A stretch of 64,000 nucleotides of DNA from Nonomuraea coxensis DSM 45129 (lineage in GTDB: Bacteria > Actinomycetota > Actinomycetes > Streptosporangiales > Streptosporangiaceae): NCBI RefSeq assembly GCF_019397265.1, contig NZ_CP068985.1, positions 3,328,501 to 3,392,500 of the forward strand. Direction: 5' to 3'. This document shows positions 28,422-37,250 of the stretch, in pieces (position 1 is the first letter of the stretch; the number at the start of each line of letters is the position of its first letter). The notes beneath the pieces were generated by a model. That model did no database searches and had not been told where the DNA came from. It worked only from the letters and a program-made list of their open reading frames with translations. The position numbers and the translations under genes are program-made.

Positions 28422-29783
28422 TCAGAAGGCGCGTACGTGGTGGTACAGCTCGTAGGCGGTGTCGTGGGCGGCGAACGCGGCCGCCTCCGACCGTTTGACC
28501 GCCAGGTACGCGCTGCGCCGCAGCGGCCCGAGCGCCTCCATCAGCACCTCGTCGGCCTCCAGCGCGTCGAGCGCCTCGCCGAGCGAGGACGGCAGGCGCG
28601 GACAGCGGCCCGGCAGCGTGTCGGGGTCGACGCCGACCGGGTCGCCGGGGTCGAGCCGGCGCCGGATGCCGTCGAGGCCGGCGTGGATGACCGCGCCCAG
28701 CGACAGGTAGGGGTTCGCCGAGGAGTCCGACGGCTTCAGCTCCAGGTTGGGTTCGCCGCTCTCGCCGAGCGCCGAGCACACGCGGACGGCGGCCTCGCGG
28801 TTGTCCGGCCCGTACACCGCGTACGCGCCGGCCCACGTGCGCGGCGCCAGCCGGCGGAAGCTGTTGACGCTGCCGCAGGTGAGCGCGGTGAGGGCGGGCA
28901 GGTGGGCGATGAGCCCGCCGATGAAGGCGGTGCGCACCTCGGTGTCCTGGCCGAAGAGGTTGACCTTGTCGTCCCACAGGGACAGGTGCAGGTGGGCGCC
29001 GTTGCCCGCCTGGTCGGCCAGCGGCTTGGGCGCCAGCGTGGCCCACATCTGCATCCGCATGGCGACGCCGCGCGCGGTCTCGCGGAAGATCACGTGGTTG
29101 TCGGCGGCCCGCAGCGCGGGCGCGTGCCTGACCGACAGCTCCTGCTGGCCGGGCCCGAGCTCCGGGTGGTAGTGCTCGACGCGCAGGCCCTGCGTCTCCA
29201 GCGCCCGGACGAGTTTGACGGCGTAGTCGTGGGCGATGTCGAACCCGGTGTTGGCATAGCACAGCGAGTCGTCGAGGGGGACCAGCCGGTCCGGGCCGCC
29301 CGCGGGGTCGGGCAGCCGGCGTCCGAGCGTGAACTCCGGCTCGAACGCCGCGACCAGCGTGTAACCCTCGGTGGCGAGCTCCGCGATCGCGTCCTTGAGG
29401 AACGTCCGCGCGCACGCCTCCCAGGGCGAGCCGTCGGGCCGGCGGAGGTCCGACAGCATGGCGGCCGCGCCGGGGGCGTGGGGCAGCGGGACGTAGGTGG
29501 CCGGGTCGGGGACGATGCGGACCTCGCCCACCGGGCCCAGGTGCTCGACGTCCTGGAGCTGGTCGAGCATGTTCATCGCCATCATGGCCACCGTGTGCCC
29601 GATGCCCGTGCCGAGGCGTTCGGCCAGCCGCGACCGGGACGCGGCCTTGCCGCGGATCACGCCAGCGTGGTCGGCGTACAGGAAGCGGATCAGCTCGATG
29701 CCCTCGAGCTCGGCCCGTTCGAGAATGCGCCGTGCCTGGGGGTCGAGCCGGCTGGTCCTGGTGCCGCTGGGGCGATCTGTCAT
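28422..29783 (-). CDS. Glutamine synthetase family protein (GlnA-like, non-GSI)
   Basis: This 453-residue protein has the glutamine-synthetase catalytic fold: AAFEPEFTL (metal Glu), HPELGPGQQELSV, the AGNGAHLHLSLW segment that in true GS reads NGSGMH, FRRLAPRTWAGAYAVYGPDNREAAVR, and ELKPSDSSANPYLSLGAVIHAGLDGI. Such paralogues (GlnA3/GlnA4/FluG-like) ligate glutamate to polyamines, ethanolamine or other amines rather than ammonia. The substrate here is unknown. I prefer ATG 29783 (TDRPSGTRTSRL) to the upstream 29822 start. It is convergent with hisF. Confidence 0.85.
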   Translation of the reverse strand: MTDRPSGTRTSRLDPQARRILERAELEGIELIRFLYADHAGVIRGKAASRSRLAERLGTGIGHTVAMMAMNMLDQLQDVEHLGPVGEVRIVPDPATYVPLPHAPGAAAMLSDLRRPDGSPWEACARTFLKDAIAELATEGYTLVAAFEPEFTLGRRLPDPAGGPDRLVPLDDSLCYANTGFDIAHDYAVKLVRALETQGLRVEHYHPELGPGQQELSVRHAPALRAADNHVIFRETARGVAMRMQMWATLAPKPLADQAGNGAHLHLSLWDDKVNLFGQDTEVRTAFIGGLIAHLPALTALTCGSVNSFRRLAPRTWAGAYAVYGPDNREAAVRVCSALGESGEPNLELKPSDSSANPYLSLGAVIHAGLDGIRRRLDPGDPVGVDPDTLPGRCPRLPSSLGEALDALEADEVLMEALGPLRRSAYLAVKRSEAAAFAAHDTAYELYHHVRAF

Positions 29784-29844
29784 CCTGCCTGCGTAACACG
29801 ATCGGGCACCGCGGGGAAGCACCCGGCGCAGACAGAACGGCGGG

Positions 29845-30006
29845 TTACGTCAGAACCTGCGAGAAGAACACGGCCAATTGATCGGCTCCTTGGAAGATTC
29901 CGTTGATCACACCGTTCACCGCGTCGGCGGCTTGGGCCGGCCGGGTGAACAGGTAGAAGACCACGAACGCGATAGCCACGTAGGTGATCACCTTCTTGAC
30001 CTGCAT
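29845..30006 (-). CDS. Small single-pass membrane or exported peptide (53 aa)
   Basis: The frame starts at ATG 30006, eight bases after a perfect AGGAGG ribosome site, which fixes the start. The peptide has one hydrophobic stretch (VKKVITYVAIAFVVFYLF, about 3-20) followed by TRPAQAAD, which could be a signal-peptidase site or the end of a membrane helix, then an amphipathic tail ending FFSQVLT. Similar small proteins exist in other actinomycetes (recollection). No function is known. Confidence 0.75.
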   Translation of the reverse strand: MQVKKVITYVAIAFVVFYLFTRPAQAADAVNGVINGIFQGADQLAVFFSQVLT

Positions 30007-30180
30007 GGGGGGCCTCCTGCAGTCCATTCCCAGCCGTATATACCCGGATCTGGGCGATCACTGGCATCCACGGCGAAGATGTTCATGATCATAACCGGGG
30101 GGCTTCTTTCCTCTGCCATGGTACGGGCTCGAATGCTCATGCGAACCCTTACGGCGCCGGGACTTCTGCGCGACCGGCGG

Positions 30181-30810
30181 CTAAATCCCCAGGGGCGCGG
30201 AGCGCAGCCGGGCGACCGCCTCGGGGTCGCCCGCGAGCTCGACCCGGGCGTGCTCCTGGCGGCCGAAGCAGAACATCAGCAGCTCGGAGCCGGTGCCGGT
30301 GACCTCGACCCGGGGGCCCTTGCGCGGGCCGCCGAGGGCCACGCCGCCGCCCAGGCGGTGCAGCACGACGCCGACCGGCGAGCGGCGCAGCATGATCCGG
30401 GCGCCGGCCGAGACCCGCTGCCACAGGAGGCGGTCGAGGCCGGCGGGCAGGTCGCGGGGCTCCCAGCCAGGCTGGGCGCGGCGCACGTCCTCGTGGTGGA
30501 CGAACATCTCGATCGTGTTGACGGCCTCGTCGAGGAAGCCGGCCAGGCCGTAGACGCCGCCGGGCCGCCGGACGATGCCGACCAGCTCGGGATAGGGATG
30601 TCTGGCCTTCATGGCGGCCATGACGGAGGCGGTGTGGCCGGACAGCGCCTTGACCGCGATGCCGGGCATCGCGTCCGGGCGGCGCTCGCGGACCACCAGG
30701 TGGGCGGCCAGGTCGTAGGTGGTCCAGCCCGTGCACAGGGTCGGCGCGTCGGGGCCGACCCGGTCGAGCAGGTCACACAGCGCGTTGCGCTCGTCGCGGG
30801 CATGCGTCAC
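30181..30810 (-). CDS. TIGR03085-family metal-binding protein (DinB-like/MDMPI N-terminal fold)
   Basis: This 209-residue cytoplasmic protein belongs to the mycothiol-dependent maleylpyruvate isomerase-like superfamily: HARDERNALCDLLDRVGPDAPTLCTGWTTYDLAAHLVVRERRPDA, with a later VHHEDVRRAQ segment supplying histidine metal ligands. Relatives use or bind mycothiol, but TIGR03085 members have no proven reaction. I took GTG 30810 (THARDERNAL); GTG 30819 would add three residues. It is divergent from the ABC exporter. Confidence 0.82.
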   Translation of the reverse strand: MTHARDERNALCDLLDRVGPDAPTLCTGWTTYDLAAHLVVRERRPDAMPGIAVKALSGHTASVMAAMKARHPYPELVGIVRRPGGVYGLAGFLDEAVNTIEMFVHHEDVRRAQPGWEPRDLPAGLDRLLWQRVSAGARIMLRRSPVGVVLHRLGGGVALGGPRKGPRVEVTGTGSELLMFCFGRQEHARVELAGDPEAVARLRSAPLGI

Positions 30811-30901
30811 CTGACCCACCCTACCCGCGGGAATAACAGCAGGATCAGGGGTGATGTAGTGACTTGCGTGTCATTACCGCTGAACAGAGGGAGGCCAACC
30901 G

Positions 30902-32767
30902 GTGGCGAGCAAGGTCACCTCGGCCGTCATGCGCCAGGGACTGCGGGTCCTTGGGGTGGCCGTCCGTACCGAGAAGGCCGTCTTCGCGCTGGCCGTGCTG
31001 GCCAGCGCGGTCTACGGGGGCATGACCGTCGCCTCCGCGTGGGCGCTCGGCTGGGCCACCGAGAACGTGGTGCTGCCCGCCTTCGCCGAGGGCCGCGTCG
31101 GCGCGGGAGCGTTGTGGGCCGGCGCGGGCTTCATCCTGGGCACCGCGCTGCTCAAGGCGCTGGGCGTGGCCGGGCGGCGCATCCTGGCCGGAGTCATGCA
31201 GTACCGCATGCAGGCCAGGTCCCGCAGGGACGTCACCAAGCAGTACCTGCGGCTGCCGCTGTCCTGGCACCACCGGCACCCCACCGGCCAACTGCTGTCG
31301 AACGCCAGCGCCGACGCCGAGGCCGCCTGGGCCCCGCTCGCGCCGCTGCCCATGGCCGTCGGCGTGATCGTCATGCTGGTCACCGCGGCCGTGGCGATGG
31401 TGTTCACCGATCTCGTGCTGGCCCTGGTGGGTTTCCTGATCTTCCCGGCCATCGCCGTGCTCAACCTGGTCTACCAGCGCCGGCTCAGCCCGCTGGCCAC
31501 CCGCGCCCAGCAGTTGCGCGCCGAGGTCAGCGAGATCGCCCACGAGAGCTTCGACGGCGCGCTCGTCGTCAAGACCCTCGGCAGGGAGGACCTGGAGACC
31601 AAGCGCTTCCAGCGCCGCGCCCACGAGCTGCGCGACGCCAACATCGCCGTCGGGCGGGTGCGCGGCCTGTTCGACCCGATGCTGGAGGCCCTGCCCACGC
31701 TGGGCGTGCTCGCGGTCCTGGCCGTCGGCGCGATGCGGCTGTCCGGCGGCGCCATCGGCTCGGGCGACCTGGTGCAGGTCGCCTACCTGTTCACGCTGCT
31801 GGCCTTCCCGATCAGGGCGCTCGGCTGGGTGCTGGCCGAGCTGCCGCGCAGCGTCGTCGGCTGGCAGCGGGTGCAGGCCGTGCTGGACGCCACCGGCTCC
31901 ATGGACTACGGCACGCGGGAGGCCGCCGCGCCGGAGGCCGGGCCCGCCGCCCTGGAGGTGCGCGGCGTCTCCTACAGCTACGGCGACGCCGAGGTGCTGC
32001 ACGACGTCGCCTTCGAGGTGCCCGCCGGGCGTACCGTCGCGCTGGTCGGGCCCACCGGCTCCGGCAAGTCCACCCTGGTGCAGCTGCTCGTCCGACTCGT
32101 CGACCCCGGCCGGGGCGCGGTCCTGCTCGACGGCGCCGACCTGCGCGAGCTGGCCTACGGCGAGGTCGCCTCGTCGGTGGCCCTGGTGCCCCAGCAGACG
32201 TTCCTGTTCGACGACACCGTACGCGGCAACGTCGCGCTCAACCTGGACACCCCCGACGAGGACGTGTGGGCCGCGCTCCGGCTGGCCCAGGCCGACGGCT
32301 TCGTGGCCCGGCTGCCCGAGGGGCTCGACACGAGGGTCGGCGAGCGGGGCGCGTCCCTGTCCGGCGGCCAGCGCCAGCGCGTCGCGCTGGCCCGCGCGAT
32401 CGTGCGCCGCCCCCGCCTGCTCGTCCTCGACGACGCGACCAGCAGCGTGGACCCCCAGGTCGAAGCCAAGATCCTGTACGGCCTGCGGGACGCCGCCGAG
32501 GCCAGCACCGTCGTGGTCGTCGCCTACCGCATGGCCACGATCGCGCTCGCCGACGAGGTCGTCTTCCTCGACCACGGCCGCGTCGTGGACCGCGGCCCGC
32601 ACGAGGAGCTCGTCGAGCGCTGCGCGGGCTACCGCAACCTGGTGACGGCCTACGAGCGCGAGGAGGCCGAACGCGCCGCGATCGACGTCGCGGGCGTCAC
32701 CGGCGAGGAGATCGAGGAAGAGATCGAGAAGGCGATCGCGGGCGAGGAAGAAGAGGTCAGCGCATGA
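30902..32767 (+). CDS. ABC exporter half-transporter with degenerate ATPase site
   Basis: This 621-residue type IV ABC exporter subunit has six helices in the first 330 residues and then a nucleotide-binding domain with Walker A GPTGSGKST (about 383), the Q-loop in LVPQQTFLFD, an intact LSGGQ signature (about 486) and Walker B LVLDDATS. The catalytic Glu is Asp511 and the H-loop His is Tyr542 (VVAYRMA), marking the inactive site of a heterodimeric exporter. The tail is Glu-rich (EEIEEEIEKAIAGEEEE). GTG 30902 follows GGGAGG. It overlaps the partner gene by four bases (ATGA). Cargo may be a lipid, peptide or drug. Confidence 0.92.
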   Translation: MASKVTSAVMRQGLRVLGVAVRTEKAVFALAVLASAVYGGMTVASAWALGWATENVVLPAFAEGRVGAGALWAGAGFILGTALLKALGVAGRRILAGVMQYRMQARSRRDVTKQYLRLPLSWHHRHPTGQLLSNASADAEAAWAPLAPLPMAVGVIVMLVTAAVAMVFTDLVLALVGFLIFPAIAVLNLVYQRRLSPLATRAQQLRAEVSEIAHESFDGALVVKTLGREDLETKRFQRRAHELRDANIAVGRVRGLFDPMLEALPTLGVLAVLAVGAMRLSGGAIGSGDLVQVAYLFTLLAFPIRALGWVLAELPRSVVGWQRVQAVLDATGSMDYGTREAAAPEAGPAALEVRGVSYSYGDAEVLHDVAFEVPAGRTVALVGPTGSGKSTLVQLLVRLVDPGRGAVLLDGADLRELAYGEVASSVALVPQQTFLFDDTVRGNVALNLDTPDEDVWAALRLAQADGFVARLPEGLDTRVGERGASLSGGQRQRVALARAIVRRPRLLVLDDATSSVDPQVEAKILYGLRDAAEASTVVVVAYRMATIALADEVVFLDHGRVVDRGPHEELVERCAGYRNLVTAYEREEAERAAIDVAGVTGEEIEEEIEKAIAGEEEEVSA

Positions 32768-34545
32768 CGCTCCAGGGCATCCACGGCAACGCCGAACGGT
32801 CGGCGCTGGCCACCGTCCGGCAGGGGCTGTCGCTCACGCCCGAGTTCCGCAAGGGGCTCGGGATCACGCTGGCCCTCGCCGTCGTCGCCACGGTCGGCAA
32901 GATCATCGTGCCGATCGCCGTCCAGCAGACGATCGACCAGGGGCTCAAGTCGGGCCGGCCGGACGTCGCGTACATCACCTGGGCCGTGGTGGTGTGCGCC
33001 GCCGCCGTGTTGCTGACGGCGCTGGCCGCGTACGTCATGAACGTCCGCCTCTACAAGGCCACCGAGTCGTCGCTGGCCACCCTGCGCGTCCGCGGCTTCC
33101 GTCACGTGCACGACCTCTCGGTGCTCACCCAGAACACCGAGCGCCGCGGCGCCCTGGTCTCGCGCGTCACCAACGACATCGACCAGATCAGCTCCTTCAT
33201 GCAGTGGGGCGGGCTGATGATCATCGTGTCGCTGGGGCAGCTCTTCGTGGCGACCGTGCTCATGCTCGTCTACTCCTGGCAGCTCACGCTGCTGGTGTGG
33301 ATCTGCTTCATCCCGCTGATGATCGCCCTGCCGCGCTTCCAGCGGCTGCTGTCGCGGGCGTACACGGTGGTGCGCGAGCGCACCGGCGACATGCTGGCCG
33401 CGGTCAGCGAGTCCGTCGTCGGCGCCGCCGTCATCCGCGCCTACGCCGCCGAGCGCCGCACCGCCGAGCGCGTCGACAAGGCCGTCAACGCCAACCGCGC
33501 CGCCCAGACCAGGGCGCAGACCATCGTCGGCTTCGTCTTCCCGCTGACCGAGATCGTGGCCGCCGTCGCGATCGCCGGGATCGTCCTGCTCGGCGTGCGG
33601 CTCGGCCTGTCGGGCGACATCACGCAGGGCCGGCTCGTGGCCTTCCTCTTCCTCGTCACGCTCTTCGTCTCGCCCCTCCAGACCGCCACCGAGGTCCTCA
33701 ACGAGGCCCAGAACGCGGTCGCGGGCTGGCGCCGCATCCTCGGCGTCATCGACACCCCGCCGGACGTGGCCGACCCCGGCCCCAAGGGCGTCGAGCTGCC
33801 CCGCGGCCCGATCAGCGTCGCCTTCGAGGACGTGTACTTCGGCTACCCGGGCGGCGCGCCCGTGCTGCGCGAGGTCTCGGTGCGGATCCCGCCCCGCTCG
33901 CGGGTCGCGGTCGTGGGGGAGACCGGGTCGGGCAAGACCACGTTCGCCAAGCTCCTGACCCGGCTGATGGACCCCGTCGCGGGCCGCGTCACCGTGGACG
34001 GGCACGACCTGCGCGACGTGCGCTTCTCCTCGCTGCGCGAGCGCATCGTCATGGTCCCGCAGGACGGCTTCCTGTTCGACGGCACGCTGGAGCAGAACAT
34101 CCGCTACGGCAAGCCGGCGGCGACCCGCGAGGAGATCGGGCTGGCGCTGACCGAGCTGGGCCTCGCCGACTGGCTCGAGGGCCTGCCCGCGGGCCTCGAC
34201 ACGCCCGTCGGCCAGCGCGGCGAGTCGCTGTCGGCGGGCGAGCGCCAGCTCGTCGCCCTGGCCCGCGCCTACCTCGCCGACCCCGACCTGCTGCTGCTCG
34301 ACGAGGCCACCTCGGCCGTGGACCCGGCCACCGAGGTGCGCCTGGCCCGCGCCCTGGAGGGCGTCACGCGTGGCCGCACCGCCGTCTCGATCGCCCACCG
34401 CCTGTCGACCGCCGAGAACGCCGACGAGGTGCTGGTCTTCGACGCCGGCCGGCTCGTGCAGCGCGGCCCGCACGCCGAGCTCGTGGCGCGGCCCGGCGTG
34501 TACGCCGACCTGCACGCCTCCTGGGTCTCGGCCGCCCGCTCCTGA
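32764..34545 (+). CDS. ABC exporter half-transporter, catalytic partner
   Basis: This 593-residue partner subunit of the preceding gene has six membrane helices, then an NBD with Walker A GETGSGKTT (about 386), VPQDGFLFDGTL, and complete catalytic residues: Glu514 in LLLDEATSAVD and His545 in SIAHRLST. Its signature is degenerate (LSAGER instead of LSGGQ). Together the two NBDs make one full ATP site from this Walker pair and the partner's LSGGQ. It starts at ATG 32764 inside the upstream stop. Its stop abuts that of the convergent anti-sigma gene in TGATCA. Confidence 0.92.
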   Translation: MTLQGIHGNAERSALATVRQGLSLTPEFRKGLGITLALAVVATVGKIIVPIAVQQTIDQGLKSGRPDVAYITWAVVVCAAAVLLTALAAYVMNVRLYKATESSLATLRVRGFRHVHDLSVLTQNTERRGALVSRVTNDIDQISSFMQWGGLMIIVSLGQLFVATVLMLVYSWQLTLLVWICFIPLMIALPRFQRLLSRAYTVVRERTGDMLAAVSESVVGAAVIRAYAAERRTAERVDKAVNANRAAQTRAQTIVGFVFPLTEIVAAVAIAGIVLLGVRLGLSGDITQGRLVAFLFLVTLFVSPLQTATEVLNEAQNAVAGWRRILGVIDTPPDVADPGPKGVELPRGPISVAFEDVYFGYPGGAPVLREVSVRIPPRSRVAVVGETGSGKTTFAKLLTRLMDPVAGRVTVDGHDLRDVRFSSLRERIVMVPQDGFLFDGTLEQNIRYGKPAATREEIGLALTELGLADWLEGLPAGLDTPVGQRGESLSAGERQLVALARAYLADPDLLLLDEATSAVDPATEVRLARALEGVTRGRTAVSIAHRLSTAENADEVLVFDAGRLVQRGPHAELVARPGVYADLHASWVSAARS

Positions 34546-34938
34546 TCAGCCGGGCCCCGCGGCGAACATCACGGTCGTGCCCCGGGGCCCGGACACGATC
34601 GTGACCTGGTCGCAGAGCGTCCGCGTCAGCCACAGCCCCCGCCCGCCGCTCTCCAGGCCGGCGGGCGGGGGCCGGGCGGCGGTCCAGCCCGGCGGCAGGC
34701 CGGGCCCTTCGTCCGAGACCTCGCACCACAGCCGGCCGGCGTGCGACCAGAGGCGCAGCGTGCCGCGCCCGCCGCCGTGCACCACGGCGTTCGTGGTGAC
34801 CTCGTTGACCGCCAGCACGAAGTCCTCCAGCCGGGCCCCGGCCAGCCCCTCGCGGGCGGCGTGCTCGGCGACCGTCCTGCGCAGAGGCGTGATGCCCCCG
34901 CGCGCGAAGACCACGCGGAGCACCTGCCTACACATCAC
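34546..34938 (-). CDS. RsbW-like anti-sigma factor (HATPase_c serine kinase)
   Basis: This 130-residue stand-alone GHKL ATPase domain has the N-box DFVLAVNEVTTNAVVHGG (about 39-56), the G1 box VSDEGPG and the G2 region ESGGRGLWLTRTLCDQV. Such proteins bind sigma factors or phosphorylate a STAS anti-anti-sigma partner. A STAS gene lies divergently next to it, strongly suggesting a partner-switching pair. The start is GTG 34938 or ATG 34935. No sigma gene of the SigB/F type lies nearby, so the target is unknown. Confidence 0.88.
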   Translation of the reverse strand: MMCRQVLRVVFARGGITPLRRTVAEHAAREGLAGARLEDFVLAVNEVTTNAVVHGGGRGTLRLWSHAGRLWCEVSDEGPGLPPGWTAARPPPAGLESGGRGLWLTRTLCDQVTIVSGPRGTTVMFAAGPG

Positions 34939-35084
34939 CCACCCGGGACGTCCCTCCTAGCACGCGCCGGGCAACGAAAATACCCGGCGGCTCGCCATCA
35001 CGTAGCGCATTCTCTGCAAAACCCGCTGTGACGCGGCCCTGCGCGGTGTACCTTTCCGGCGGGGGACCGCCCAGGGGAGGGGTC

Positions 35085-35447
35085 ATGAACGACGTGAGCG
35101 CCGGCGTGCTGGCGATGACGCGGCGCCGCCACGGCGAGCACGTGGTGGTGAGCCTGGCCGGCGAGGTCGACGTGGACAACGCGAGGCGGGTGCGCGCGTG
35201 CCTGGGCGAGGCGGTGGTCGAGACGGCGGACGGGCCTCGCCCCCGCCTCGTGGTCGACCTGAGCGGGCTGACGTTCATCGACTCGACGGGGCTCGGCGTC
35301 CTCGTGCGCCAGCTCGCCGCGCTGCGCGAGCGCGACGGCTCGATGGCGCTCGTCGCGCCCGACGGCCAGGTGCTGCGGCGGCTGCGCAGGACCAACCTGG
35401 CGCCGCTGTTCCCCATCTACGACACGCTCTCCCAGGCTCTCGCCTGA
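35085..35447 (+). CDS. STAS-domain anti-anti-sigma factor
   Basis: This 120-residue SpoIIAA/RsbV-like protein has VVVSLAGEVDVDNARRVRACL and the phosphorylation loop LTFIDSTGLGVLV, whose serine is normally the RsbW target. Unphosphorylated, it would bind the anti-sigma kinase and free its sigma factor. ATG 35085 follows GGGGAGGGG; the longer frame to 35028 lacks family similarity. It is divergent from the RsbW-like gene (146-bp gap). Confidence 0.92.
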   Translation: MNDVSAGVLAMTRRRHGEHVVVSLAGEVDVDNARRVRACLGEAVVETADGPRPRLVVDLSGLTFIDSTGLGVLVRQLAALRERDGSMALVAPDGQVLRRLRRTNLAPLFPIYDTLSQALA

Positions 35448-35495
35448 GCGACGGCGATGGCGGGGGCGGGCCCGCGGGCTGGTTGAATGGAACGC

Positions 35496-35831
35496 ATGTC
35501 CCTGGATCCGGAGATCGCCGCCCGGCTGAAGCGCAACCCCGAGGGCCTCGTCCCCGCCATCGCCCAGCAGTACGACACCGGCGAAGTGCTGATGCTGGCC
35601 TGGATGAACGACGAGGCGCTGCACCGCACGCTGACCACCGGCCGGGCCACCTACTGGTCGCGCAGCCGCCAGGAGTTCTGGGTCAAGGGCGACACCTCCG
35701 GCCACGTCCAGCACGTCAAGTCCGTGGCGCTCGACTGCGACGGCGACACCCTGCTCGTCCGGGTCGACCAGGTGGGAGCGGCCTGCCACACCGGCGACCG
35801 CACCTGCTTCGACGCCGGCGTGCTCGGCTAG
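35496..35831 (+). CDS. hisI: Phosphoribosyl-AMP cyclohydrolase
   Basis: This 111-residue zinc enzyme opens the purine ring of PR-AMP in the third step of histidine synthesis. It shows [46 protein letters not shown], the metal-binding [26 protein letters not shown] with three cysteines across the sequence, and the standard length. HisE is not fused and not seen here. ATG 35496 or 35487 could start it. It lies next to the trp-region membrane gene, nine bases downstream. Confidence 0.96.
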   Translation: MSLDPEIAARLKRNPEGLVPAIAQQYDTGEVLMLAWMNDEALHRTLTTGRATYWSRSRQEFWVKGDTSGHVQHVKSVALDCDGDTLLVRVDQVGAACHTGDRTCFDAGVLG

Positions 35832-35840
35832 GCGGGGCCG

Positions 35841-36416
35841 ATGGAGCACGACGTCCGGCCGCGGGCGGCCTCGCGCGGGCGGGAGCTGTGGGCCTGGCTG
35901 GCGGTCACCGTCCTCGGCTGCCTGCTGGTGCTGCTGGCGGCCGGCCGCACCTGGGTGAGCGTCGCCCAGGCGGGCGCGGAGACGCCGACCGGCGGCGACC
36001 TCGGCCCGGTGCTGACGCCCGTCGCGCTGGCCGGGCTGGCCGGCGTGGTGGCCGTGCTGGCGACCAAGGGCGCCGGGCGCCGCGTCGTCGGCGGCCTGCT
36101 CGCCCTGTGCGGCGCCGGAGCGGGCGCCGGCACCTGGACGGCGCTCGACGGCTCCGCCGTGACCGACTGGCTGGCCGCCCGCAACACCCTGCGCGGCGCG
36201 ACCGGCCTCACCTGGCACTTCGTGACGCTGTGGCCGGTCGTGGCGGGCGCCGGCGCGCTGCTGCTGGCCGCGGGAGGCGTGCTGGCGGTCGTCCGCGGTG
36301 GCCGGTGGGCCGGCATGTCGGCCCGCTACGAGCGGCGCGGCCCGGTCCCGGCCGACGGCGACAAGGCCCTGTGGGACGCCCTCGACCGGGGCGACGACCC
36401 GACCGATCCCCGCTGA
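35841..36416 (+). CDS. TIGR02234-type Trp-operon-associated membrane protein
   Basis: This 191-residue protein has four membrane helices (about 15-36, 55-73, 80-99 and 131-153) and an acidic C-terminal tail. The sequence order and its position between his and trp genes match the conserved Trp_oprn_chp (TIGR02234) family. Its function is unknown. ATG 35841 follows GGCGGGG. In related genomes trpE usually sits between hisI and this gene (as I recall), but here only nine bases remain. Confidence 0.83.
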   Translation: MEHDVRPRAASRGRELWAWLAVTVLGCLLVLLAAGRTWVSVAQAGAETPTGGDLGPVLTPVALAGLAGVVAVLATKGAGRRVVGGLLALCGAGAGAGTWTALDGSAVTDWLAARNTLRGATGLTWHFVTLWPVVAGAGALLLAAGGVLAVVRGGRWAGMSARYERRGPVPADGDKALWDALDRGDDPTDPR

Positions 36417-36522
36417 CGCGGGGGATGACGAAATCAGCACTGTTTCGAACCTCTGTCCGCCCGCCCGCCGTTTCCTCAATAAGCTGCCGGGTGCAACGGG
36501 CCACGACACGAGGAGTCAGGGG

Positions 36523-37113
36523 ATGAGCTACGGGGACCAGGGCGGCGGCTACGGGTCGCAGCCGCCCGGCGGGGGCTACGGCCAGCCGCAGCACGGCCAG
36601 CCGGGCTACGGCCAGCCGGAGTACGGCCAGCCGGGCTACGGCCAGCAGGGCCAGGGCGGCTACGGCCAGCAGCCGCAGAGCGGCGGCGGCTACGGCCAGC
36701 AGCCGCAGAGCGGCGGCGGCTACGGGGAGCAGCCGCAGAGCGGCGCGGGATACGGCCAGCAGCAGTACGCCTACGGGCAGATGCCCCCGAGCGGCGCCTA
36801 CGGCTACAACCCCTACGGAGCGCCCCCGCCCCCGCCGCGCCCCACCAACGGCATGGCGGTCGCCTCCCTCGTCCTCGGCATCGTCGGCATGATCAGTTGC
36901 GGGCTGACCAGCATCATCGGGGTGATCCTCGGCCACATCGCGCTCGCCCGCATCAAGCGTTCGGGCGAGGAGGGCCAGGGCATGGCGGTGGCGGGTCTGG
37001 TGACGTCGTACGTCATGGTCGTGATCAACGTTCTGCTGCTGATCTGGTTCGGCGGGATGATCCTGTCCATCATCGGGCTGGGCGCCGCCGCGTCGAGTTC
37101 CTACGACTACTAG
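36523..37113 (+). CDS. DUF4190-type membrane protein with Gly/Tyr/Gln-rich N-terminus
   Basis: The 196-residue protein begins with about 108 residues of low-complexity Gly-Tyr-Gln-Pro repeats ([14 protein letters not shown] units), then two hydrophobic helical hairpins: [20 protein letters not shown] and, later, [20 protein letters not shown]. The AxASLVLGIxG start is typical of DUF4190. The repeat part should be disordered and cytoplasmic and could self-associate. The start ATG 36523 follows GAGGAGTCAGGGG. The function is unknown; it has the same design as the CD225 protein that follows. Confidence 0.82.
   Translation: MSYGDQGGGYGSQPPGGGYGQPQHGQPGYGQPEYGQPGYGQQGQGGYGQQPQSGGGYGQQPQSGGGYGEQPQSGAGYGQQQYAYGQMPPSGAYGYNPYGAPPPPPRPTNGMAVASLVLGIVGMISCGLTSIIGVILGHIALARIKRSGEEGQGMAVAGLVTSYVMVVINVLLLIWFGGMILSIIGLGAAASSSYDY
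36660..36745 (+). repeat. 30-bp tandem repeat in the DUF4190 gene
   Basis: Nearly identical 30-bp units encode [10 protein letters not shown]. Two copies are exact and a third differs at the gln/glu codon (GYGEQPQS). It is a coding repeat, not CRISPR, because there are no spacers. Confidence 0.8.
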
Positions 37114-37185
37114 CGACCGGTACGTGGCCGGACGATGACCTCGTGCTTGCGGTCGGATCACGAATTGTCCGCAAAGTGGGCGTAA

Positions 37186-37216
37186 GTCCACGTTGGACAT
37201 GCTTTCTCGCTAGGCT
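37186..37216 (+). promoter_or_regulatory. Candidate promoter/operator of the CD225 gene
   Basis: TAGGCT at 37211-37216 fits a -10 element 35 bases before ATG 37251. Just upstream lies a perfect GTCCA-CGT-TGGAC inverted repeat (37186-37198) that may be an operator. The spacing of any -35 is not standard. Confidence 0.35.
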
Positions 37217-37250
37217 GCCGCGCACTCGCACGACTTGAGAGGTAAAACGC

